Below the pieces are notes generated by a model that was not told where the DNA came from, did not search any database, and saw only the letters and a program-made list of their open reading frames with translations. The position numbers were made by a program, and so were the translations under genes. From positions 457,933 to 490,369 of the forward strand of contig NW_014577121.1 of the NCBI RefSeq assembly GCF_000485595.1: a DNA stretch of 32,437 nt, given 5' to 3'. Position 1 is the stretch's first letter. Each line of letters starts with the position of its first letter. Below are positions 1 to 21,863 of the stretch, in pieces. The stretch comes from Priapulus caudatus. Lineage: Eukaryota; Priapulida; Priapulimorpha; Priapulimorphida; Priapulidae.

Positions 1-1563
1 GACGGACTGCTGAGGGGAGATATGATATTGAGGAGATTTTAGGAGCACGTGAGAATGACGATTACATGGCAGAGAAGCGAGATCCGGTGTATCACGGCAC
101 AACTTACGCCACAATACTCAAAGCGTTGTGAGCAGGACGATCGAGTGACAAGTTGAAAAGAGAGTATAGGGGACCCCCCCGAGAGTAGAGGTGTGGAAAG
201 AGGAGATAATGCTAAGTCAGCGCGAAAGAAATTAGATGACGAAGAGATCAGGCCCATAGCGACGGGGAGAGGAGGAGATTGATGGGAGTTGTCCGGGCGT
301 GTATTTGACATCCGGTTTTTAATCGTGCTGGTCGCTGTCCACTCTTGAGTCGGTACACGAACTATTATTATAGCGCGTGCATGTGTCCACGATAACATAG
401 AGCCCCCCCCCCCCCCTCCCCGCCCCCCCCCCCCCCCCCCCTCTCCCCCTCCAGCATATGCTCATAGTCCATTCAGCGTTCCGCGTAGCATTGTTATTGT
501 TGCTGTCACCCCACGAGAATTTACTTGTCGCTATGTACGTTATTCCGGTTCGGTGTTTTTTTTTTTTATCGAAAACGAATCCAGTAATAGTATTTGGTAT
601 CGTGAGGAGCTGCGGCAGCGTGACCAGCCCGTACGATGCTAGGTTAAATGCCAGTGAGGTCTACGTAGATCTTTTACATCCATCCCTTCATGGTGAGCTT
701 GTAACTTCCGAATTTCTAGAGGATTGTCGGTAACCCTGTATTGGTAAACGTAGCAAAGCGATCGCGGCTGGTTCGCATTGCGCAAACTCGTGCACGTAGA
801 GTTTTATGTAGAAATTTCGCAATCTTTGCTGAATTGGTTAAGTTTTCTGCTAAGCTAAGTGCAGTTTTAATAGTCTAATATTCTGGGCAAATCGTATTTT
901 GGGAGACACAACACGAGAGACAACTAACACACAACACAACAGCCGTTTACACTGGCGACAGTAAGAACGTAAAGTTACATGATTTAGATATACATAAAGG
1001 ATTTATGTCAGGCACGTGTTCGCTGGCCACGTAAAAGAGATAACTCAAACCTCAACGAAAATTAAGATGAAGGCCGTGTATAAATGCCATACGTGGGACA
1101 TTACAAATGGACGCTCCTGGTTTTATATGAAATCTAATCGTAGCTTTCGCTCTACTTCGTACGGATTCTCACCATAAAACTAATCTGAAAGGTCTAAAAG
1201 TTTGATCCAAGCGATTGATAACCTAAAGTGTAAGGTCACAATCAAGGTTCAAGAGTATCCACATCAGGACCGGTCTGTATCACAAATTATATAAACGAAT
1301 AATCTCCCAAAAAAACTTCGTATTACCGTCGACCTGGCGCCCGCTGACTCAAACTCTGGGTGCTCTTTTAGATCTGATCCGATACTAATTTACCGTGGTG
1401 CTCTAATCCGTTTTGTAGCTTTTTAATTTCCTCTTCCAGTTCTGCCGCGGCCGTTATTTACTCGCAGAAATGCTACTTATAAATAGAAGCGAGCCGCCAC
1501 ATCGCAGGCTCTCCTTTCTGATGACCTGCGGTACCACGTTACCACGTGTGTTCGCACCCCACG
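1..1563 (+). repeat. Noisy forward copy of 4111-about 5370 (copy 1 of a forward-reverse-forward structure)
   Basis: The window opens with the same sequence as 4111 (gacggactgc, then ggggagat). Collinear anchors recur, for example ccggtttttaatcg at about 313 and 4383, tacgtagatctttt at about 662 and 4660, gaaatttcgcaatcttt at about 810 and 4806, and cctcttccagttct at 1430 and 5279. The copy is about 20 percent longer than the clean one because of scattered one- to few-base insertions and homopolymer runs, including an almost pure C stretch at 403-452. Probably raw long-read sequence rather than a true duplication. Confidence 0.8.
1440..1563 (+). pseudogene. Indel-ridden copy of the 5' part of Fas1 exon A
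   Basis: After the same acceptor (cctcttccag ending at 1439) the sequence follows exon A loosely: cgcagaaatgctactt resembles the clean cgcagaagtactt, and gtgtgttcgcacccc resembles gtgttcgcaccc. Multiple indels destroy the reading frame. It is more likely sequencing error in a misassembled copy than a biological pseudogene. Confidence 0.5.
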
Positions 1564-2230
1564 ATCTCTCTCTTGGTTTACTCCTACCTCCCTCCCCCTA
1601 ACAGACCTTTCCGCCGTCCCAGTATCGTTTCCTGTCCACACCCCATCCATGTTTCGGTCCGATTGTTGTCGGAGGCTGTTATTTCACACCATGAGCTCAT
1701 CGGCCGGCGTCTCGCGGGTGCTGCGCTTCGTGTTACCACACTCGCTCCATTTTCTGTTCATCTTTAGTGCCTTCCCGTCTATTGCCGATCCTCGACCCTA
1801 GCTAGTATCCGTGTTGTGCGAAACACCGTTGTTACGTTCCTTACCACATGCTTCAGCCTTCCATCCGCTGTACCACATACCACACAACCCATCTTGTTTG
1901 CCCTGTACCACCAGTCCCTCTTCCCTGTCTCTGTATCCACACAGCCTTCTCTTCCTCGCGTCTGTCCCGCTGGCAGCTCGCCTATCCCTTTATTCTGTTC
2001 GCTCCCAAGGCGATCCTGATTATCCTCTCTTCGTGAGCCTACTTCTATCACTGGCTCTTCAGCCCCACGCACTCCACCGACGAGTCTCGCGAGCGCCCTC
2101 ATTCCATCTCCCGTTCTGTTAACCATCCACGCTAGTCTTTCCTGTTCCTCCTCCCCCATTCACTATTGCCGCCTGCCTCCGCAGCGTGTTCATCCGCCAC
2201 ACTAGGTTGGTACCCTCCTAGATCTTCATG
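1564..2230. other. Low-confidence pyrimidine-rich stretch at the turn between copy 1 and copy 2
   Basis: No gene is supported. The stretch starts with ATCTCTCTCTT (1564-1574), identical to the first 11 bases of the standard PacBio hairpin adapter as I know it. A short piece at about 1798-1828 resembles exon A in reverse complement (tccgtg, gtgcgaa, caccgt). The rest is C/T-rich and matches nothing cleanly. The turn of the palindrome is somewhere here. Confidence 0.4.
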
Positions 2231-3960
2231 AGACGATTCCTCGTCTCCGCATTTTGCTCTCAGTAAGTACTTTTTCTGGCGCGAGCAACCCCACACAACA
2301 TAGATTCTTGGTACAATTACGCAGGAAATTACAAAACCTCAGCTCAAGTAGCGATTAGGAATTAGTTTCTCTGGTCGAGCTGCCCAGTTTTTGTGGCTGT
2401 TAAATTTCGGTTATTCCTACTACATAGAATTTGTTGTATTCAGCAAACACGGGTCTTTATCCATCGCTTGCGGATCAAACTTTTTAGACTTTCAGATTAG
2501 TGTTATGGTGTCCGTAACGAGTAGAGGAACGCTCACTTCATATTAGCGCTCGCGGAAGCGCCATTTCGTGTATCTTCTTCTCCCCACGTTTATTTTGCGT
2601 AGTGTTATATACATACGCGCCTTCTATCTTTTTATTTTCCACGCTTGAGGTCAATTGAGTCTATCTTTACGTGGTCCAGCGTTGACTTTCCACCTGTGAC
2701 ACTCAAATATCCTCTCTATGGCTATATATAAAGTCATGTAACTTTACGTCTCTTCTGTCGCCAGGTGTAACGGCCTCGCTCTTGTGTCTGTTAGTTGTCT
2801 CCTCTGTTTTGTCGCTCTTCCCAAAATCAGCGATCTGCCCCAGAATATTAGAGACTTTACAACTTTGGACACTTAGGTTCTTAGCGCAGTAAAACTTACA
2901 ATTTTACACAAAGCATTGCGAAACTTTCCTACATAACACTTCCCTTTACGTGCACGAGTTTTGCGCGATGCGATACCTTGAGCAGCAGGCTCCCGCGTAT
3001 TTCCTTTGCCTACGTTTTATCGCAGCGGTTATCGCAAGTCTCTAGACTATAATTCGGCCAAAGTATTTACAAGTCACATGGGTCAAGGGCATGTGATGAA
3101 AAGATCTTATGTATGACCTCACTTGGCATTTTTAACGCCTGCAGCGTCGGTGCTGGTAATCGCTGGCGCGTTCTCCTCACGAATACCTCAGTCCTTTAAT
3201 TTGAGATTTCGGTCTTCTTCGTACATCCTACACGCGATCAACCGGAATACGAGTAATTAGCCAAGTAAATTCTCGTTGGGTGCCGGGTTGACTAGCACAA
3301 TTTAATCATGCTCCGTGCGGACGGCTGGATGATCACTCTGACCCATTGCTTGTTTTACTCTCTGCTGTGCGCATGTAATCGTGGACCACAATGGCCAGCG
3401 CGCTATATGATAGTGGTCGTTTACATCCGTTTGACGCGGACAGGCGATTAAAAAACCGGATGTCCCAATACGCCCGTACAACTCCCTCGACTTCTTCTCT
3501 CTCCCGCATCGCTATGTTGTTTTTATTTTCTTTTTTTTTTTTTTCTTCCTCCCTTTATTTCAGTGTTTGTTCTGTTTCTTTTTTTTCTTCTTCTTTTCTT
3601 CTTTCCTTTTTTATTTTTTGTGTTCTCCCTATTCCTGTTATCTTTGTTTTTTCCTGCTTCTCCTTCGTGACATCTATTTTTCTTTTCCGCTGACTCTCTC
3701 TTTTATCTCCTCTTTCACACTCTCTCCGGTCCTCTGCTATATTCTACTTCTTCAACTTAGCATACACTCGATCTCTCTCCAACGCCTTTTGGTTTTGTGT
3801 ATCGCTCTACGCATCTCGCTTCTCCTTGCCATGTTATCTCATTTCTCTCTCCCTCTTTCTCGTCGTCTCATCCCATCCTCCACCACCTACTATCTTATCT
3901 CCCCTCGTGCCAGTCCCTCGCTCTGTTGCGTCTGTATTCTCTTTGTCCTGTTCACACACG
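2230..3960 (-). repeat. Noisy inverted copy of about 4081-5330 (copy 2)
   Basis: Reverse-complement anchors run in order: tagcgattaggaattagttt at 2349 against 5250-5269, catgtaactttacgt at about 2735 against 4955-4972, ctttacgtgcacgagtttgc-like sequence at about 2944 against 4775-4797, gatgaaaagatct at about 3096 against 4665-4680, and gtattctctttgtcctgttc near 3935 against about 4083-4103. The copy is over a third longer than its clean partner, with a T-rich insertion at about 3518-3660. It directly abuts copy 3 across the (GA)n spacer at 3984-4062. Confidence 0.8.
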
Positions 3961-3979
3961 TGAGGAAAGACAGACAGGT

Positions 3980-3983
<4 letters not shown>

Positions 3984-4062
<79 letters not shown>
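3984..4062 (+). repeat. (GA)n microsatellite at the palindrome centre
   Basis: About 40 uninterrupted GA units. It lies between the right end of the inverted copy (about 3960) and the left end of the matching forward copy (about 4080), acting as the loop of a large inverted repeat. Confidence 0.9.
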
Positions 4063-4067
<5 letters not shown>

Positions 4068-5288
4068 ATACATACAGACACGTAGACAGGCAAAGGAACA
4101 GACGAACAGACGGACTGCGAGGGGAGATAGATATAGGGAGAGAGACGAGAGAAGGAGAGAGAATGAGATACATGGCAAGAGAAAGCGAGATGGTAACATA
4201 CACAAACAAAGCGTTGGAGAGAGATCGAGTGACAAGTTGAAAAGAGAGTATAGACCGAGAGAGAGTGTGGAAAGAGGAGATAAGGTGAAGTCAGCGGAAA
4301 GAAAAATAGATGCACGAAGGAGATACAGGCATAGCGACGGGGAGAGGAGGAGAGTTGAGGGAGTTGTCCGGCGTATTGCATTCCGGTTTTTAATCGCTGG
4401 TCGCGTCACGGTGGTAACGACCTATCATATAGCGCGCTGCATTGTGTCCACGATAACATGCGCACCAGCAATGTCATGTCATTCAGCGTCCGCGTGCATG
4501 TTATTGTGCTAGTCACCCCCAACGAGAATTTACTTGGCTATGTACGTATTCCGGTTCGCGTGTAGGATGTACGAAAACGAATCCAAATAGGATTGGTATT
4601 CGTGAGGAGCGGCAGCGTTACCAGCACCGTACGTGCAGCGTTAAATGCCAGTGAGGTCATACGTAGATCTTTTCATCCATGCCCTTCCATGTGAGCTTGT
4701 AAAACTTTCCGAATTTCTAGAGGATTGCGGTAACCGCTGCGTAAAACGTAGCAAAGGATCGCGGCTGTCGCATCGCAAACTCGTGCACGTAAAGGAAGTT
4801 TATGTAGAAATTTCGCAATCTTTGTGAAATTGTTAAGTTTTCTGCTAAGCTAAGTGCAGTTTTAAAGTCTAATATTCTGGGCAAATCGTGATTTTGGGAG
4901 ACACAACAGAGAGACAACTAACACAACAAAAAACCCGTTTACACTGGCGACAGAAGAACGTAAAGTTACATGACTTTATATACATAAAGGATTATGTCAG
5001 GCACGCTGGCCACGTAAAGATAACTCAAACCCTCAACGAAAATAAAGATGAAGGCCGATGTATAAATGCCATACGTGGGACATTACAAATGGCGCTCCGG
5101 GCGCAATATGAATCTAATCGTAGCTTCGCTCTACTCGTTACGGCTTCACCATAAACTAATCTGAAAGTCTAAAAGTTTGACCAAGCGATGATAAAGACCG
5201 GTTGTATACAAATTATAAAACCGAATCCAAAAAACTGGCGTCGACCGAAACTAATTCCTAATCGCTACTTTTTAATTTCCTCTTCCAG
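4063..5288 (+). other. Intron sequence upstream of Fas1 exon A (clean copy)
   Basis: This is the clean version of the sequence seen in degraded form at 1-1439 and, inverted, at about 2310-3960. No coding exon, RNA gene or promoter is recognised. It ends with the polypyrimidine tract and AG acceptor of exon A at 5288. Confidence 0.6.
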
Positions 5289-16788
<11,500 letters not shown>

Positions 16789-16965
16789 GTCTGCATTTAC
16801 TCATAGATAGGAGCGAAGCCTGCATTACGCACCTGAATGTTACCTGCTTTCGATCTGTAAATGATAATCTAGAAGCTCATCGATTGTAATGCTGTCGCTT
16901 CGATTCTTGCCCGGCCGCCGGCCCATCTTGCTGTTAGTTAATAAAATTCGCGAGATTTCGCGAGA
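16789..16965 (+). other. Fas1: Fas1 3' UTR with polyadenylation signal AATAAA at 16940-16945
   Basis: The canonical hexamer AATAAA lies about 150 bases after the stop codon in the same strand. Cleavage would be expected roughly 10-30 bases later; the end given is approximate. Two copies of TTCGCGAGA follow the signal. Confidence 0.6.
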
Positions 16966-17600
16966 AGATGCCGTGTTCGTCATTCATCGTCCTAAACGTA
17001 ATCGACGCGGGAAATCTGTTGGCGAACGAACATGGTCGAACCTGATGTAGTATCTCTCTATCTCGCACAACCTTCGCAACCGTACGTAGCATTGAGGTGA
17101 TTACCTCTAGATCTATGCAGGAAGAAATGACATCTATGGTGTCATTTTCTAACTTGCATGTTTAGATATTTGCTCGTGGGCGACGTCTTAGTTGCTGTTG
17201 TCTCTCGACCTCAGCTCACGAATAGAGATTAATCGAATACGCGCATATTAGTCTCATTTCTAACCTAAGAATATGTTTACACGCGTTATCTGTTGGCACA
17301 TATATAAATATATACTACATGTTATTTTGGCAGGATTTTATACGGTCCTATTTTCCGTGCAGCAGGATGCATGGATGAATAGTAAAGCAGTGTCTAGATA
17401 TCATAGTGCATATGTATTTTATACATGCATGTATAAATATGCATAGGCACGGCATTGTGTAGAATGAAAGTTAAGGTTTAGACATGTCAGACTGTCGTAG
17501 GTACGGATGTACGTTCATAACTCACAAACATTTACATCTCAGACTTTGCGTTGATTTATTGTTATGATCTTTTTTTAAACGCGTAGCATGCTTAGGATGA
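16966..17600. other. Intergenic, nothing recognised
   Basis: AT-rich sequence between the Fas1 polyadenylation region and a candidate promoter. I see no exons, RNA genes or extended repeats. Confidence 0.5.
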
Positions 17601-17610
17601 CATATACATG

Positions 17611-17736
17611 TATATAAAAGGGCGATTGTATGTTATGTTCGAAATTGTGAATCATGAATCATCAGTAAGTTTTCAAAGGAGAACATTCGGTCGTGAACAC
17701 ACGCAACACAACATCCTTATCCTCAGTTAACTCGAG
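17611..17736 (+). promoter_or_regulatory. Candidate core promoter and 5' noncoding exon of a downstream gene
   Basis: TATATAAAAGGG at 17611-17622 matches a strong TATA box. Transcription would start near 17643. About 90 bases later a consensus donor gag|gtgagt occurs at 17737 (a second, gtaagt, at 17665). The intervening sequence has only a tiny ATG frame, as expected of a 5' UTR exon. An initiator-like TCAGT at 17662 is about 50 bases from the TATA box, which is too far. No downstream coding exon on this strand was found to confirm it. Confidence 0.25.
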
Positions 17737-17739
17737 GTG

Positions 17740-18610
17740 AGTGTGTACTCGTTGTGATTTACTTGTTTCGTAATAATTTAGAGGTAGGCGATGGTAATAT
17801 CGTCCGTACTAGTGTTGTATTGACGTCCGTAACTGTAAACTGCTTGTAAGATCTATGGGCTACACGTTGCAGCATAAATGCGTAGACTAGTTCCGTAAGT
17901 GGTTGGTATTTTAAGTGAACGTCGTGAAAAACTTGAGCCTAACGCAAGACAATGATAGAAATATCGACGCATTTGGTGACGGTGCATGGATGATGATACA
18001 CTTTTAATCAAGCTAATAGCAATATGCCAATTTTTAATGTCATTATGTCACGGTATCTATGCTGTACTGTAATGTTTCACTTCATCGTTATCGTATATAC
18101 GAAGAAGGAACCTTGTCGCACTATTAGACTCAACTCTGCTGATTCGGACGAATGTAATTGTTTACACATTTAAGCATTTTATATTTTTACGCGAGCAATC
18201 GTATGTTAATTAATACTCATGTGTACGTGTGTACGTATAGCGACTCGGTATATAAAGTTTTTATTATATGAGGTTTCTTTCAGGGTGTGTACAGTTATAC
18301 GTTTGTAAAAGAGAAGCGAGATCGAAACTCTAAACAATGATTGCAATATTTTTTATCGAGTGTTACATACAAAACGTCCGAATAGATCTTCTCATTGTAT
18401 ATCCGTCCGGCCCTGATTACGGTTTAAGGGTCTCGCTATGTGAACGTTAGAAAATGTGATGAGGTTGCTAAATTCTTTTCCTCGGCTACCTCAGCCACCT
18501 GCTAGGTGCGTGCATACTTTGCACGGTGAGTAAGTGATATGCTGCGTGTGGGATATACTCTTATGGCGTATATAGTAATAAGGCAGTAGACGAAGAAGAG
18601 TCAAATTACG
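17740..18610. other. Intergenic or first-intron sequence, nothing recognised
   Basis: AT-rich, no exons or long repeats identified. A TATATAAAG at about 18250 has no supporting context. Confidence 0.5.
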
Positions 18611-18629
18611 TCACGTACCTCTTCAGCTT

Positions 18630-18760
18630 ATATATGTATATATATATATATACATATATATATATACAAATATATACATTGTCACCTATCCGGCTTATAT
18701 ATACATTGTCACCTGTCGGGTTTATATCTACATTGTACACATTACATACATTGTCACGAC
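18630..18760 (+). repeat. (TA)n with a short minisatellite based on tatatacattgtcacct
   Basis: After TA-rich sequence (18632-18676), the string tacattgtcacct recurs at about 18675 and 18702, with decayed copies at about 18729 and 18748 (spacing about 20-27 bases). Confidence 0.7.
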
Positions 18761-19039
18761 AAACGTAATAAACTCTATTTCCATATTGAGATTTTTTTGG
18801 AGACTGATGATGTGAGTTTCGCTGTGGTTTTGTGTGGTGGCAGCTGAGCGTATTCATTCATTCTCACGCCATTCCTCCATCTGTCCACCGTGTTCCCCTT
18901 AACACCTTGACAAAACATTTCACGGGGATTGGAGAGTTATCGTTGAGGGTGGCGTATCTGCAGCTTCGTGAATCGAAGATTGCACCACCGTATCTGTGCT
19001 CGTGATGTTACACTCTTCTCCTCGGCGCCAGTGGCGCAA

Positions 19040-19340
19040 CCTACCATCACCCATCTGCTAATTCGTCTGTTATTCTGACGGTCGGCACTCCCCCGTTTTC
19101 CCCTGCTCCGTCCTTATTCACCTCCTTTCATTCTTCTCCTCCTCCTTTGCCTTGCCTAAATATCTTTCTCTTCTTCACTGCCTTTTTGTCGCCTCCTCTT
19201 CCTACACCACCTGCTTCCTCCTCCTCCCCCACCTCCTCCATCCATGACTGCTCTTACTCCCCTTTTTTCCTCCTCTACTGCTTCACTCTCAACCGCCTCC
19301 TTTACCTTTGTCCCTCTTCCCCCCACTCGCTCTTATTCAG
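19040..19340. other. C/T-rich intergenic stretch
   Basis: Strongly pyrimidine-rich on the + strand, without microsatellite regularity. An open frame at 19147-19422 reflects this composition and shows no domain. Confidence 0.5.
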
Positions 19341-19730
19341 AACGCTTCCGCTTCTCGTTATGACGTCACAAATTACGCGTCACGTCGGAAGCCACTGTCG
19401 ATCGCCTTGCGGCGAACGCTGACGTCATCGGCGAGATGCAGACGCTGAGGAAGCTTCTCTTTCGCGCACGTGGGGGGAGGGTGCCTATACTCGCGCTGCT
19501 AGCAACCTCAAGTGATTTCCCCGGGTCGTTATAGCAGACCTCTCTCAGCATGCGCGCGCGTGTGCGTGTGCGTGAGTAATCAGGAGTGGGGAGGGGGAGC
19601 TCGATGGCTCATTTATGACTCGTAGGAAGTCATTTGCTTGCTCATCTAATCAGAGACGCTGCAGTGGGAGCCTAGTAGAGGCTCCGCGTGTGGCCATATA
19701 GTCCGCGTGCAGGCACATGCACCTTAATAT

Positions 19731-20135
19731 GCTATGCTATGCATATCATGCTATGCTATGTTACGCGATGCGACGTGACACGCACTGCACTACACTATAC
19801 TACACCATACTACACTACACTGTCTTTGGCTGTGCTACATTGTACTGTACTGTACTGTTCTGTACTGCACCTTACTGCACTGTACTGCACTATACTATAA
19901 TGTACTGTGCTATATTATAATATCATATAATGTATCATATTAAGAAATAATATAACATAATATAAAATGATATCATATGTTGTGATATGACATGACATGA
20001 CATAAGATGACATAATATAATAAAAATAACTATACTATACTATAATATAATATAATATATAATAATATTACATCAGGAGTACGTGAATGAGAGAATACGC
20101 TACACTATACTATGCTATGCTATGTTATGTCTATA
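19731..20135 (+). repeat. Drifting pentanucleotide satellite
   Basis: Period-5 sequence whose motif changes along its length: gctat, then tacac/tatac, then tgtac, then tataa/cataa, with a second gctat patch at about 20107-20130. Phase is mostly kept while the unit changes by single substitutions. Confidence 0.75.
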
Positions 20136-20656
20136 GGTCTATGCTATACGCCAATACTGCAAATTCCGACAAGTACTCACGAATGCTAACAGACAAATTT
20201 ATCGTAAATGCCCCCCAACACCAAGAAACATCCCACTTAAGCATACCGAAACAATCTAAAACAACACAACTACTCAAAAACAAAAACAAAAAGAATCCTA
20301 AAAACCACATCTACAAACGAACACTTGAAAAATCTGCAAACATCGCTAGCACTAACAGTACACGCCTCTAGCAATGCGTTTCACGAAAGAATACCTCTCC
20401 TTCGCCTCCGGCCAATTTCTTCTTTCATTCGCCTATAATTATACTATCGCGTAATTATTCTCTCCTTTAATTGATCGAGCAATCATTTCCGATCGCTGCG
20501 CGCTGACACACCATCCAAACGATCGACGACATTACCCCGATGTTGCAAATTGGAGCGGCCAACCGCACGTGTCGTAAACAGGACGGGATTAACGCACCGA
20601 TGCTTGCGCGTGCTATACTTTTCTGCCGGAGGCGGCGCCCTTGTTCCTTAACAAAA

Positions 20657-20675
20657 CCGCCATTTGCAATGGCGG
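20657..20675. repeat. Small perfect hairpin
   Basis: Arms ccgccatt and aatggcgg (8 bp) around a 3-nt loop; no terminator context is expected in animal DNA. Confidence 0.6.
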
Positions 20676-20717
20676 ACCTTTTTGTCAAAAATCGGAAAAA
20701 CAGGGCTATTTTATAAG

Positions 20718-20749
<32 letters not shown>

Positions 20750-20769
20750 CGCAGCATAATACGTAACAC

Positions 20770-21810
20770 ATACGAATGATTTCCACGGCCAATTTAGATT
20801 ATCGTTAGGTATTATCGCTCTTTCGAAGTCGTAGTTCAATGGGTTTACATTATATGTCGTAAGCATTGTGTGTAGATTTTACTGGAATATTGTACACATC
20901 TCCTTGGCAAACATCAGCCGGTTTTAACTGATAATCCGTTGGTGTAATGTAACTGATAACAGCAATTGAAAAATATAATTCATTGCTTTATTACCTTATA
21001 CTCAACCTCATACAAAAGTTTCGACTCTTTATTATTTTTTTCAAATATTATCTTGTGTATATACTCTACGGCGGATATAGTCGAAATAACTTTTTTTCAA
21101 TATAGGCATGATACGCTAATACGGCATAGAACTATAGAGGTGAACCTATGAATTAGCGGGGTTTTCATACGTTAGAATTTATTACCCGAGAGCATACCAC
21201 CACCGCCTCGTAGCTATCAACGCGGTATAATCCTATAGCAACTATGCGGAACAGGCGTTAGAATGTCGAGCGGTGAGTAAGAACGCGTTAAAATAAAACG
21301 ACTGTCAAATGACGGTGAAAAATAAAAAAGAAACCACTTATATAATAGCAGGTGAGCTGTGTCTGCTTTCAACGCATCACACTTCGTTTATTATTATATG
21401 TATCATGTTCTGTCGTCATATATTCATTTGGCGTCGCCTATACAACAGAATGCAGGAAGAATAGTCTGATATTAATTTAATTGCGTTTACTAAAAATATA
21501 CGATACAGACTAAGTACAATATATTTGTCAATAACGCATCCCTACACGGCAATCGATTGTAGGTCGTCCTACTAATTATTCATTACAACCGAGATCGTAG
21601 CGTAGCCGGAACGCACTATGCATGCATGTGAGCAAGAATCTGCTTTCGCTACAAATGCGCGTAACCCACTCGTAATCACCCATGCAGAGTGTCCAAGAAG
21701 AGCGCGTGCGTGAGAATGTGAGACATAGATCACCAGCGAGTGGCAGCACCGAGCTTACCGATTCACTTAACCACCGATATATTATAACACATTGCCCCTC
21801 GTTATATTAG
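20770..21810. other. AT-rich intergenic sequence, nothing recognised
   Basis: No exons with splice signals, RNA genes or extended repeats were identified. Confidence 0.5.
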
Positions 21811-21813
21811 ATA

Positions 21814-21814
<1 letters not shown>

Positions 21815-21861
<47 letters not shown>
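21815..21861 (+). repeat. (TA)n microsatellite
   Basis: About 23 uninterrupted TA units. Confidence 0.95.

Positions 21862-21863
<2 letters not shown>

Noticed and set aside
1-3960. Extra Fas1 paralogue or biological inverted duplication
   Set aside because: Copies differ mainly by short insertions and homopolymer runs and keep no reading frame, which points to sequencing error rather than an additional gene.
3834-4409. Long open frames of Ser-Leu or Arg-Glu repeats around the (GA)n tract
   Set aside because: Translations of a dinucleotide repeat remain open in several frames on both strands; no domain or start context.
19147-19422. Open frame rich in Pro, Ser and Phe
   Set aside because: Composition follows the C/T-rich sequence; no splice signals or recognisable domain.
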